A DNA stretch of 64,000 bases from Armillaria gallica (lineage: Eukaryota > Basidiomycota > Agaricomycetes > Agaricales > Physalacriaceae). Shown here one piece after another: positions 43,101 through 54,111 of this stretch. The DNA lies in assembly GCA_037576215.1 (NCBI GenBank), contig JBANDB010000001.1, positions 7,812,001 through 7,876,000 of the forward strand, in the 5' to 3' direction. Position numbers and translations under genes: made by a program. Each line of letters starts with the position of its first letter. Position 1 is the stretch's first letter. Below the pieces are notes generated by a model. That model ran no database searches. It saw nothing but the letters and a program-made list of their open reading frames with translations, and was not told the DNA's origin.

Positions 43101-45060
43101 TCTGGTCAATCCTCCACATTCTGATCTGGTCCATCTGTACGCTTTAGAGCCTCAACAATTTCTGGCCACTGTGGGTTTGCTGTCATTGTAAGAAAGATAT
43201 CCGGTTTCTGCAAAGCTCTACAAATTGTCATAGAGTCCTGATACAGCTGATACATTGCACAGGGACTGCCAGTATGTGATGAAGGTAGGACAATACGCTG
43301 GCCAGAGTCTTGCAATCCATCAGCATTAGTAGCTGCATCCACCACTCCCTTATACAGATCTGCACGGATAGTTTTCTGATTGAGTTGAACCCAGTTGAGA
43401 TTACTTTGTTCAATTGATGCCCATGCATCCACAATATATCATTGGTACAGCTGTCCTCCTCTATACAATGGTGCATTTGGTTCAAATATTGGACGATCCT
43501 GTAGGCAATAAGCATAATACATGCTGAGTAATCTTTTTATGTTCTCTACGTTCACTTGTTTCAGTCTCTTCCAGGAGCATATGTATATTCCAACCCAATT
43601 CTCCATGTGGAAAAAGGAGAACATAATGAAGAGGTTGATAACTTGGATGAAGTTGGCTAATGCGTTTGAGAGAATCATCATGCATATGTAAAACAATATC
43701 TTGATCATTCTTAACAGGCTCAGATCCATCTCCAGGAATAATAGCAGCCAACTCATCTACTGTTGGAATATTATATCGTCACCCATCAGTACCATCCCTC
43801 ACATGCAATCGTACTTCAATATTTGGATACTCTTCATGGGGCTTTTCTTTCATAATGAGATATGCATGATGATATAAATAAACATATGGATTCACATCCT
43901 GCATTAAATCCTGTAATTGAGACATGATTTCAGGATTTAAATTAGGATTGTGCCGATTACGCATATGCAATGCCTCCACTGGATCATGTATGTACAGCTG
44001 TGCATAAGACAATTTCTCTCCTTCCTCAGGCAGCAGAGATCCCATCAGGTGATGAAGCTTGCCAGATACACGAAAGCAGTATGGTCCTGAAGAATTGGTA
44101 ATTGCCTCATCAACTTTTACAGCCATGGATGTAAATGCCAATGCTGCATTATACTGTCTAATATCTTGTAAGAAGGCTTTTGAAAATGGATTGTTGCCAC
44201 AAAGAAGATTTTGAAGAATAGCAGAAGCAGGAAGAAGAGGAGGTAATTTAACCTGCCCTTGTAGACAGCACATCCCAAAATGTGGTGTAGATTTTGACTT
44301 ATTTTTAATCCACTCATTATGCCAATGTAATGCCCCACAACATTCACACATCCATTTTCTACTCCCAATATTATTCTGAGAGTACACCTCAGCATATGGA
44401 CGTCTTGCCAGAGGAAGTTGTACAGGAATAGCATGTGGTGGTTGATACTGATGTGGTAGAGGTAAAGGTGGCTGTAGAGGTGGTGACTCTCTTGTAGGTG
44501 ACGGTGATTGCCAGTGATGCTCAGTAGGAGCTATTCAGTCAATATTTTGTGGTGGCTCAGTGTGTGCAGGATGGATTTCAATAGCTCTCCCTCGCCCATG
44601 TCCTTGACCACCACCATGTCCTTGGCCCTGTGGACCTACAGGAAGCTGTGGAACAGAAGTACTATCAAACACAGATGACTGTCCTCCAGGAGCACCACCA
44701 CGTAATTGTCTACAACGTCTACCTCTGGCAGGAAAAACAGGAAGAGTTGGTACTACAGGCATGGGATGTTCACATGGACGATCTAACTGAGATGAAATAT
44801 GGGTCTCAGGTGGTATATTAAAACGTGGAAGTTCAATATTAGGATCAGGACCTGGATGTGGTGACCGATCATGACAAATAGAGGGGGAGGTCATCTGAAG
44901 ACGCTGAAGATGATCCTGCTCCTGTTCTGCATGACGATTCTGCTCTGGTGTAACCAGAGCTGGAAAATCGAAATGATCATTCTCTCTGGTAGGAGTAGAT
45001 GGAGACCTATTAAAAGAAAGCTGTGAGCATTGATCTTAGAAAAATAAGAGTGGTACACAC
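40133..45060 (-). pseudogene. Helitron Rep-helicase (RepHel), decayed
   Basis: Minus strand from about 45050. N-terminal cysteine-rich zinc region (WMCECCGALHWHNEW...FGMCCLQGQVKLPP, about 44260-44360), then YCFRVSGKLHHLMGSLLPEE and NPNLNPEIMSQLQDLM. Rep domain: FQKHGLPHMHLLIFL (HUH motif, about 42960-43000) and AIKYIHKYIYKGHDR (two catalytic tyrosines, about 42535-42580). Pif1-type helicase: SAGGGGKTFV (Walker A, about 41520), SLISWDEVSM (Walker B, about 41285), a 56-bp GT-AG intron at 41126-41181, then [10 protein letters not shown] and LYVALSRC (about 40270-40370). In-frame stops at about 44537, 43787, 43439, 43106, 41090, 40802 and 40285 are TGA, several where arginine is expected; one TAA lies near 40396. 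One frameshift lies near 43525. RepHel drives rolling-circle transposition; this copy is inactive. Confidence 0.92.
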
Positions 45061-45404
45061 ATCACAGGGTATGGAGAGGTGGAAATAGTAGCAACACTGT
45101 GTAAGAAAGAGGCAAAGACACCTGCAGAGAAAATCAGAAATGAAGAGGTTCAATCAAATATTGATAGACAGTACTGTGAGAGATCCCAAAAGTCCTTATT
45201 ATATGTAAAAGGGTTGTAATTCTTGCCTGAGATGGTGCACTGTGAGGGGAGAGTGGAATAGAGTAGAGGGAAAGGGGACAGGCTTGAAGCCACACCATTG
45301 CAGCATGGTGAAGTTGAAACTCAGCCGGAATAAGCCATAGTCTGGCAATGGCCGGAAAATTCAAAGTCCACCTTATTATGTCATCTTTGCTACCTCTCTT
45401 AATA

Positions 45405-45524
45405 CAAGCCTATGCCCCGTGTCTTTGTCACGATTGCCAGACCCTCGTACCTCAGGTCCTGGCAACCTGACTGCGACACAGGACTTCGGCTTGTTGGGGC
45501 CCGCCCCAAACCCGGCTTATTACT
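45405..45524 (-). repeat. Helitron 3'-terminal module, copy 2 (junction of units 1 and 2)
   Basis: Same three-stem module. The junction reads, on the minus strand, GGCTTG followed directly by the 5' end of the RepHel unit (tattaagagaggtagc), i.e. the tail of unit 2 joined to the head of unit 1. Confidence 0.85.
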
Positions 45525-47620
45525 ATAATATCTTGTTGAATCTCTGTTATTTCTTTGAAGCCACTGCAATGAAGCAAAATGCTTTTTATGAGTACCATAA
45601 AGCTTTGTTCTGTTACTTCTGTAAGCCATGTATTGGATTGGTAGGGACTCCCATGATTTGGGTGATCATTTTTAATAGCTGTCACTACTGGCAGGAGAGA
45701 GGGAGAGATATGTATTCTGGTTCTTATGTTCCTGACTCAGATATCTGACATGGTCATCATTTGGGGTCTGATAAATTCTATAAGACTTACATCTATCAAC
45801 ATTCAATGTTCATTGCTCATTGCTTGATACTGTAGTATTTTGATTGTATCTTCATGGGGTGTTACATGTTATGCACATCTTCATCCAGTCACATCTTCAT
45901 TATGGTGTCATCTATCTTAATAGGCAGCCCAGCATATGCTGGACTGAAAATTTGCTGCTATATTGAGTAATCAAAGGCACCAAATAGGCCTGTTATGTGT
46001 TACAAAGTTTGCCAATCTCCACATAATGGACCCCCATTATGCATTATGTGAAGATATGGTCGAAATACTACAGTACTCACTTTATTGCTATAGCATAGAT
46101 AAGTAGTCTAAGTTGAAGCTCAGTTAGGAGCCAGTCATGCCAATGATGTGCTGTGGGGAGAGTAGAGGCTTGATGGAGGCAGCAATATTGAAATTCACCT
46201 GGCTTGCACTATGGGATGGCAAGGGCCATTTATGACATGCTAACTGGGTCATATGATAGCTGAATCATTGAAGTCTAAGCCCTCTGGAGCATGGTCACCT
46301 CACATGCTGTTATTTCATCTTCTGGCTTGTCATTGCAACAATCCACTTCTTGGATATGATAACTGTTAGTTCATTTCCATGTTTTAGTCAGTACTTACAT
46401 TCCCTTGCTTCCTTGGACTTCAGAGTAGTACTATATGATTTTGACCATAGCTTCATGGGGTGACACATGTTATGCTTTATGACTAAATTATTATAGCACA
46501 TTCACCAAAAAAAAAAATATGATGCAGAATTGCCATATATAGTGTCTCTGGTGCCAGTTGGCTGCAAAAAGTTTTCAAATTGGGCTGATACCACCTCTCA
46601 AAAGGGCTTGTTATGTGTTATAAATTACTGGGAGCTTCACTTCACAGGGTCGTGTTATGCCTTGTATAAATTAATGGTCAAAATTATACAGTATATATAT
46701 CTTGTAATTTGTACTTGTCACCTTGGCTTGTTGCTCTACATGGACAGAGAAAAGCTGAGGTGAGCTATTCTGTATTTCTTGTATTTCTTGCCTTACTTAC
46801 ATCTCACAGCATAGCATGGCATAGCATATACTGTACAATTTCAACCATAGATTCATGGGGTGTTACACATTATGCTTCATGACCAAATTGTCATAGCTTC
46901 ATTCACTGAAATATGATGTAAATTACCATATTAGTTGCATATTAGTGTCTCCAGTGCCAGCCAGCTGCAAAAAGTTTCCAAATTAGGCTGATACTACCTC
47001 TCAAAAGGGCTTTTTACATGTTATGATTTACTGTGAGCTTCACTTCATGGTTAACAGTCAAAATTATACAGTATTTTTATGGGTAATATCATCACCATAT
47101 TGCTCTACATGAACAGAGAAAAGCTGAGCATAGCATGTATTCTTACATGAATCATTAGTCTTCTTGCAATTTCTACTTGCTGAGAAAAGGCTTGAGCCTT
47201 GCCAAAGCCTCATAATAAGCAAATTATAGCATAGTCAGCACATGCATATGCATTACCTGTCCTTGAATGGTCTCCTGGCCCCTAATCCTACCTGCTAATT
47301 TTTCATTTGATGCTTGTTATTCACTTGTTGCTCAATGCTCATTGTTTAATACTTGCTTTGGAGGCTACAGCATCTTGTCAGGTGAATACTGGGTGCTGGA
47401 CATGCCCCAATCATTTGCTATGTGGGGATGGAACACTGTATGCAGAGGCAGCAGCACTCGTTGCCATACATGGCACTGTAGAGAGGCAGCGATAGCAGTG
47501 CAACATAATTGAAACTCAGCTGGATTATGCCAGGGTATGGCAATGGCCGCTAATTTCAAAGTCCACTAATTTTACATAAGCAAATTCTGTGGCTGTGGTC
47601 CACCTGTATTAATATATAGA
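45525..47620. mobile_element. Non-coding Helitron unit 2
   Basis: About 2.1 kb without coding capacity. It shares blocks with units 3-5, for example tgccag(t/c)(t/c)(g/a)gctgcaaaaagtt at 46551 and again at 46958, showing an internal duplication of about 400 bp. The site ctcacttt-attgctatag at 46076-46093 is the empty version of the hAT-like MITE site in unit 4. It ends with the common 5'-terminal sequence (aactcagctgg...ggcaatggccg, about 47513-47551). Confidence 0.75.
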
Positions 47621-47740
47621 CAAGCCTATGCCCCGTGTCTTTGTCACGATTGCCAGACCCTCGTACCTCAGGTCCTGGCAACCTGACTGCAACACGGGGC
47701 TTCGGCTTGTTGGGGCCTGCCCCAAACCCGGCTTTTTACT
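47621..47740 (-). repeat. Helitron 3'-terminal module, copy 3
   Basis: Three-stem module as above; inner stem ttgccag/ctggcaa. The minus-strand junction reads GGCTTG-TCTATATATTAATAC, showing a clean TC 5' terminus of unit 2. Confidence 0.85.
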
Positions 47741-49996
47741 AAGATATGTTATTGAATCTCTGTTATTGGTTTAGAGCTACTGCAATGGAACAAATTGCTT
47801 TCTATGAGTACCATAAAGCATTGTTCTGATACTTCTGTAAGTCATGTAACGGATAGGTAGGGACTCCCATGATTTGGGTGATCATCATCAATAGCTCTAA
47901 GCTGTCACTACTGGTAGGAGAGAGAGACACATATTCTGGTTCTTATATCCCTGACTCAGATATCTGACATGGTGGGCTGCTATGGTCATCATTTGAACTC
48001 TGATCATTTCTATAAGACTTACATCCATTGACATTCAACTTGTTGCTCAATCATTGCTCATTACTTAATACTTGCATTGTTGCTATAGCATGGATAAGTA
48101 GTCTCAGTTGCAGCTCAGTTAGGAGCCAGTCACATCAATGATGTGCTGTGGGGAGAGTAGAGGCTTGGTAGAGGGAGCAAAATTGAAACTTACCTGGCCT
48201 GCACCATGGAATGGCAAGGGCCATTTATGATATGATAACTGGGTAAGCATATGATATGATAACTGGGTAAGCATATGATAGCTGAATCATTGAAGTCCAG
48301 GCCCTCTGGAGCACAGTCACCTCACATGCTGTTATCCCATCTTCTTGCTTGTCATTACAACAATCCATTTCTTGGATATTATAACTATTAGTTCATTTCC
48401 ATATTTTAGTCAGTACTTACATTCCTTTGCTTCCTTGGACTTCAAAGTAGTACTATATGATTTCAACCATAGCTTTATGGGGTGTTACATGTTATGCTTT
48501 ATGACCAAATTGTCATAGCACATTCACTAAAAAAAAATATGATACAAAATTGCTATATATAGTGTCTCTGATGCCAGTTGGCCACAAAAAGTTTCCAAAT
48601 TAGACTGATACTACCTCACAAAAGGGCTTGCTATGTGTTATGAATTACTGAGAGCTTTACTTCACAGAGTTGTGTTATGCCTTGTGTGAATTAATGGTCG
48701 AAATTGTACAGTATATATACCATGTAATTTGTACTCATCACCTTAGCTTGTTGCTCTACATAGACAGAGAAAGGCTGAGGTGGGCTATTCTGTATTTCTT
48801 GTATTTCTTGCCTTACTTACATCTCCCAACATGGCATGACATAGCATATACTGTACAATTTCAACTGTAGCTTCATGGAGTGCTACATATTATGCTTTAT
48901 GACCAAATTATCATAGCTTCATTCACTGAAATATGATGTAAATTACTATATTAGTATCTTCAGTGCCAGCCAGCTGCAAAAAGTTCCCAAATTAGGCTGA
49001 TACTACCTCTCAAAAGGGTTTTTTACATGTTATATGTTAGACTCGAACTTCAATCAAGAGTAAACAATGGCTGTCTCATGTTCAGGCAGTCACCGTTGAG
49101 TCTCAAAGCAAATGGAGATAAGGCTAATGTTTTAATGTCTTAGTGAGGATTAGTGAGAGTGTTTGGTATAGATAAACTTTAGCTCGAAGTTGGGGAATAT
49201 ACAGTGAGAGCTACACTACTTATATACTAAAAGTGAGGGTTTAAATATAAGTTCATGGTGAGAGAAAGAAGAGAAAACATGTGTCAGGTGAACAGTAAAG
49301 ATAAGATAAATGTGAGGCACTTATGATAAAGAAAAGAGATAGAGAATTCATAACATTATGATTTACTGTGAGCTTCACTTCACAGTTAATAGTCAAAATC
49401 ATACAGTATTTTTACAGGTAATATCATCACCTTACTGCTCTACACAGATAAATAAAAGAAGATTATAGCATGTATTCTTACATGAATGATCTTTTTGCAA
49501 TTTCTACTTGCTGAGAAAAGGATTGAGCCTTGCTGATGCCTTGTAATAAGCAAATTATAGCATAGTCAGTACATGTATATGCATTACCTGTCCTTGAATG
49601 GTCTCCTGGCCCCTAATCCTACCTGCTAAATTTTCATTTGATGTTTGTTGTTCACTTGTTGCTCAATACTCATTGTGTAATACTCGCTTTGGAGGCTACA
49701 GCATCTTGTCAGCATGCATACTTAGTGGATAGTCTCAGTTTAGTGAATACTGGGTGCTGGACATGCTCCAATTATTTCCCATGTGAGGATGGAACACTGG
49801 TAAGGTATGCAGAGGCAGCAGCACTCGTTGCCATGTGTGGCACTGTAGAGAGGCAAAAGGTGGCAGCAATGGCAGTGCAATATAATTGAAACTCAGCCAG
49901 ATTATGCCAGGGGATGGCAATGGCCAGAATTTCAAAGTCCGCTAATTTTACATAAGCAAATTCTGTGGCTGTGGTCCACCTGTATTAATATATAGA
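47741..49996. mobile_element. Non-coding Helitron unit 3, carrying a solo LTR
   Basis: About 2.26 kb including a 321-bp solo LTR at 49035-49355. Without it, the unit is about the size of unit 4 and aligns with unit 2 over most of its length (for example catgctgttat...cttgcttgtcattacaacaatcc near 48330 matches 46303). It keeps the empty hAT-like site near 48070. Confidence 0.75.
49035..49355 (-). repeat. Solo LTR of a Ty3/gypsy element
   Basis: TGTTAGACTCGAAC...GAATTCATAACA on the plus strand, i.e. a minus-strand LTR ending in TAACA with tatcttatc tracts, resembling the LTR of element 3. It carries a copy of agctcgaagtt near 49189, the same region that pairs with the primer site in the full elements. 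Flanks are ttata (49030-49034) and ttatg (49356-49360). The matching place in unit 2 reads acatg-ttatg-atttactg (about 47018-47035) without the LTR, which confirms both borders and shows that the left duplication has mutated G to A. Confidence 0.9.
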
Positions 49997-50116
49997 CAAG
50001 CCTATGCCCCATGTCTTCGTCACGATTGCCGGACCCTCGTACCTCGGGTCCTGGCAACCTGACTACGACACAGGACTTCGGCTTGTTGGGGCCCGCCCCA
50101 AACCCGGCTTATTACT
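49997..50116 (-). repeat. Helitron 3'-terminal module, copy 4
   Basis: Three-stem module. The inner stem is ttgccgg/ctggcaa, with a G-T pair at the position that is A-T in copies 1-3 and G-C in copy 5. Confidence 0.85.
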
Positions 50117-51920
50117 ATGATATCTTGTTGAATTTCTGGTATTTCTTTGGAGCCACTGCAATAGAACAAAATGCATTTTATGAGTACTATAAAGCTTTGT
50201 TCTGTTACTTCTGTAAGCCATGTAATGGATGGGTAGGGACTCCCATGATTTGGGTGATCATTGTTAATAGCTGTCACTACTGGCAGGAGAGAGAAAGCTA
50301 TACTGTTTGATTTTGACTGTAGCTTCATGGGGTGTTATGTGTTATGCTTTATGGGCAAATTATCATAGCTTTATTCACCAAAATGTGATGAAAAACTACC
50401 AAATATAGTGTCTCTGGTGCCAGCCAGCTGCCAAAAATTTCCAAATTGGGCTGATACTACCTCTCAGATGAGCTTGTTATGTGTTACAAATTATTGGGAG
50501 CTTCACTTCACAGGGTCCCATTACATGTTACATGGATTAACAGTTGAAATCAAACAGTATATTCTGGTTCTTATGTCCCTGACTCGGATATCTGACATGG
50601 TGGGCTGCTATGGTCATCATTTGAACTCTGATAATCTCTATAAGACTTACATCTATTAACATTCATTGCTCATTGTCAACTTGTTGCTCGATCATTGCTC
50701 ATTGCTTGATACTTGCTTTTAGGGATCCACACTGTACCCATATTTATGGAATTATAGGATGGTTCATACAGGTGCTGTATGCAATCTTGGGATCCAGAAA
50801 AAATATCAGCCCTGTATAGGTTCACTCAATATAGGTAATTTTGTCTATAATTTACTGTGATCTGACAGATACTAACCTTATTTGTGTATCTAAAACAAAT
50901 TTGGTCCAAAAAAATCTTCAACTCACAGTGTTGCCATAAATACAGTTGATGGGTACAGTTACAACCCATACCATTGATGGTTCCAGCCTATACGGTGACA
51001 GTATGGGTCAACCCATATATTTGACAGTCATATCCATATATGAATATGGTGCAGATCCCTACTCACTTTGTTGCTATAGCATGGATAAGTAGTCTCAGCT
51101 GAAGCTCAGTTAGGAGACAGTCACACCAATGATATGCTGTGGAGAGAGTAGAGGCTTGGTAGAGGCAGCAAAATTGAAACTCACCTTGCCTGCACTATGG
51201 TATGGCAATGCTGTTTATGACATGGTAACTGGGTAAGCATGTCATAGCTGAATTGTTGAAGTCAAAGCCCTCTGGAGCACCTCACATGCTGTCATCCCAT
51301 CTTCTTACTTGTCATTGCAACAATCCTGTTCTTGGACATTATGACTATTAGTTCATTTCTGTATTTTAGTCATTACTTAATAATACTTATGTTCTCTTGC
51401 ATCCTCAAACTTTAAAGTAGTATGTATACCTCATTTTTTATACTCGTCACCTCAGCTTGCATTCTTGCATAAATGGTCTCCTTGCCATTTCTAACTGCTG
51501 AGAGAAGGTTTGAGCCTTGTCAAAGCCTCATAATAAACAAATTATGGCATAGTCAGTACATGTATATGTGTTACCTATCCTTGAATGGTTTCCTGGGCCC
51601 TAATCCTACCTGCTAATTTGTCATTTGATATTTGTTGTTGACTTGTTGCTCAATACTTGTTGTTTGACACTCACTTTGGAGTGTACAGCATCCTGTCAGC
51701 ATGCATAGGTAGTCAATAGTCTCAGTTCAGGGAATACTGTATGCAGGACATGTCCCAAAGATTTGCCATGTGGGGATGGAACACTGGTAAATATATGCAG
51801 AGGCAGCAATGGCAGTGCAATGGAATTGAAACTCAGCCGGAATAGGCCGTGGTCTGGCAATTGCCGGAAATTTCAAACTCAGCTTATTTGTCATCATCCA
51901 CCTCTCTTATTATATAGATA
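50117..51920. mobile_element. Non-coding Helitron unit 4, carrying a decayed hAT-like MITE
   Basis: About 1.8 kb, no coding capacity, collinear with parts of units 2 and 3. It contains a 342-bp TIR element (50720-51061). It ends in the common 5'-terminal block (aactcagccgg...ggcaattgccgg, 51829-51866) and ttattatatagata. Confidence 0.75.
50720..51061. mobile_element. hAT-like MITE, CpG-depleted copy
   Basis: Starts TAGGGATCCACACTGTA and ends inversely GGTGCAGATCCCTA, with 8-bp flanks cttgcttt (50712-50719) and ctcacttt (51062-51069) differing by two transitions. Units 2 and 3 have the empty site, with ctcacttt and cttgcatt. An 8-bp duplication and TAGGG ends fit hAT. Its sequence matches 52386-52740 with CpG replaced by CpA or TpG almost everywhere. 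Confidence 0.85.
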
Positions 51921-52040
51921 CAAGCCTATGCCCCGTGTCTTCGTCACGATTGCTGGGCCCTCGTACCTCGGGTCCCAGCAACCTGACTGCAACACGGGGC
52001 TTCAGCTTGTTGGGGCCCGCCCCAAACCTGGCTTTTTACT
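51921..52040 (-). repeat. Helitron 3'-terminal module, copy 5
   Basis: Three-stem module. The inner stem is ttgctgg/ccagcaa: two base pairs differ from copies 1-3 on both strands, so pairing is kept. Confidence 0.85.
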
Positions 52041-53880
52041 AAGATGTGTTGTTGAATTTTTTGTGAACTTGAATCTCAGTTATTTGTTTGGAATGAAATC
52101 TGCATTATGAATGCTATAAAGCTACGTTCCTTTGGTAGGCCATAGAATGGACAGGCTGCCTCAGTGGGGAGTCAGGGACTTCCTTGGTTTTGATAATCAT
52201 TGTCAATAAGTAGCTGGACTGGGAGAGAGGAAGAGATATTTACTCTGGTTCTTATGTTTTTGACTCAGACATCCTATGTGACATAGGCAGCACTTCCACA
52301 GCCACCTTTTGAAGTCTGATGATTTCTGTAAAACTTAGATTTAGTGTTGACAACAGTATGGCCATATATCATATAGTAGCAGAGTTAGGGATCCGCACCG
52401 TACCCGTATTTACGAAATTACGGGACGGTTCATACGGGTACCGTAACCGTACCGTATAGAGATTTGGGATCCGGAAAAAATACGGGTGCAGTACGGGTTC
52501 GCTCAATATAGGTATTTCAGCTTAGAATTTGCTATGATTTGACAGATACTGACTTTATTTGTGTATCCAGAATGACTTTGGTCCGAAAAACCATTGCAGT
52601 CACTCGGCATCGCCAAAAATACGGTTGACGGGTACGGTTACGACCCGTACCGTCGACGGTTTCAGCCCATACGGTGACGGTATGGGTTAACCCGTCAATT
52701 CGACGGTTGTATCCATATACGGATACGGTGCGGATCCCTAAGCTGCAGAGTATACAGCACATTGCAAAGCCCTTACATGTAGGATGTGCACTGTATCTGT
52801 ATCATGGTGGCTATGTATGGTCGATATAGATACAGGTTCATACCATGAGCAGCTTTGATGACCCAAAGTATGGCCTTATTCATACAGTAGAAGTATGGTT
52901 GTCAAAGGAATGGTCAGGGACCATTCAATGTTATTGAGGTCAATAAATATAATCTCAATAAAGTAAATTGCACTTATATTTTGATGCCAGATATTTGCTG
53001 TCATCATGAAACTATCTGTATATGGACAATGGTATAGACACAGTACAGATTTGGCATCAGCCATACCATACCATGAGCAATATTTATCATACGGTCTATG
53101 GCTGTATTGTTATAGTCATATCCATAACAGTATGGTGCACATTGCTACTTACATGAAGGAACACTTGTATTGCACAATAAATTTACATGTATCTGTGTTA
53201 CCTATACTTGAATGATCTCCTGGTCCCTGATTCTATCTGCTAACTTGACATCTAAGACTCATTGTTCTTGCATTGTAACATTGACTCATTGCTTGATGGT
53301 CATTGCTTGATACTTACTTTGTAGGTATAGTCTATAGTGATGTGCTATGGGGAGAGTATAAGGTAGTAGAGGCAGCAGCATGGCAAAATAGAAACTCATT
53401 GCCAGCCATGCCAATGAAATGTGCATGCTGCATGCAGAGAGTAGTGAAACTTTGCTCAACATCACACTGTAGCTACAGCATTAGATACAGTGGTGTAAGT
53501 TGAAGCTCAGCAGTGAGAAATTATTACTATCTATGCTGCCGCAGGGAGGATAGATGCTTGGTAAGGGCAGCCAAATTGAAACTTGTTGCACAATGAGTCT
53601 CAATGATGTGCTGCATTGCAGGGAGTAAAGCAGTCTCAAAGACACATTTACTGACCTTCATATGTGCATATAGGTAGTTAAAGTAGGCTTCAATGCCTTC
53701 ACGTCATAATATACAGCAGATGTAGCAGCAAAATTGAAGCTCTTTGCTGTAGAGGCAGCAGTAATGGCAGTGCAACGAAATTGAAACTCAGCCGGATTGG
53801 TCCGTGGGATGGCAATGGCCAGAAATTGAAAGTCCGCCTTATTATGTCATCTTCGCTACCTGTCTTATTATATAGATAGA
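52041..53880. mobile_element. Non-coding Helitron unit 5 (array 5' end), with a CpG-rich hAT-like MITE
   Basis: About 1.84 kb beyond the module. It contains the 355-bp MITE at 52386-52740. It ends in the 5'-terminal block aactcagccgg...ggcaatggcc (53787-53820) and ttattatatagataga, the outer Helitron 5' terminus next to the LINE A at 53881. No ORF of note; the region 52790-53130 has several atggt/accat words of possible further decayed MITE origin. Confidence 0.75.
52386..52740. mobile_element. hAT-like MITE, CpG-rich copy
   Basis: TAGGGATCCGCACCGTA at the left is the inverse of TACGGTGCGGATCCCTA at the right (one internal difference). The interior is packed with acggt/accgt words such as ccgtaccgt. 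Left flank agcagagt resembles the right flank agctgcagagt, so the 8-bp duplication is imperfect. No ORF. Confidence 0.85.
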
Positions 53881-54098
53881 TGTGTTGACATTGACATGCG
53901 GTGATGCATGATCTCTGGTGAACTAGGTGGTTCCCCTTGTGCAGGCATTGTTGGTTTGTTTGATTGCTCTTGCTGATGATGGTATAGAGAGTATATATAC
54001 ATATTCTATCCTCACTTGCCCTTCCAAATCCCTTCAAGTGGTGTTAGCGTACCATGGGAAAGTCAGATATGGTGGCAGTAACAGATCAAGAGGCATCC
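53881..54098 (-). pseudogene. Tad1-like LINE, 5' UTR and first codons of ORF1
   Basis: On the minus strand, ATG at 53946-53948 opens ORF1: MPAQGEPPSSPEIMHHRMSM, to ACA CA at 53881. The next base in the uninterrupted LINE is the T at 40012, giving CAT AAC ATA GAA and an open frame into the main ORF1 part. 53949-54098 is the 5' UTR, ending at the right target duplication. The LINE is therefore full length, about 6.2 kb without inserts. Confidence 0.85.
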
Positions 54099-54111
54099 GT
54101 TGACTGACATT
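54099..54111. other. Target-site duplication of the LINE, right copy
   Basis: gttgactgacatt, identical to 14840-14852; marks the 5' end of the LINE. Confidence 0.9.

Larger units (their letters stand above)
40013..53880 (-). mobile_element. Tandem array of five Helitron units inserted in LINE ORF1
   Basis: Orientation is set by the Rep-helicase ORF on the minus strand, so the 5' end is at 53880 and the 3' end at 40013. The 5' terminus on the minus strand is TCTATCTATATAATAAG and the 3' terminus ends ATAGGCTTG after a hairpin. The host base before the 5' end is A (53881) and after the 3' end is T (40012), the canonical Helitron A-T target, with no duplication. A 120-bp 3'-terminal module recurs at 40013, 45405, 47621, 49997 and 51921, giving head-to-tail units of about 5.4, 2.2, 2.4, 1.9 and 2.0 kb. 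Each unit also has the same 5'-terminal 100 bp (ctcagccgg...ggcaatggccgg). Removing the array restores the LINE ORF1 frame. Confidence 0.88.

Noticed and set aside
40013..52040. The 120-bp repeated module as a tRNA-derived SINE or a separate transposon
   Set aside because: No A/B box pattern or cloverleaf could be traced, it never has its own target duplication, and it always sits exactly at Helitron unit junctions, so it is the Helitron 3' end.
40013..53880. The five repeated blocks as independent Helitron insertions
   Set aside because: There is no host sequence between them; each 3' end is joined directly to the next 5' end.
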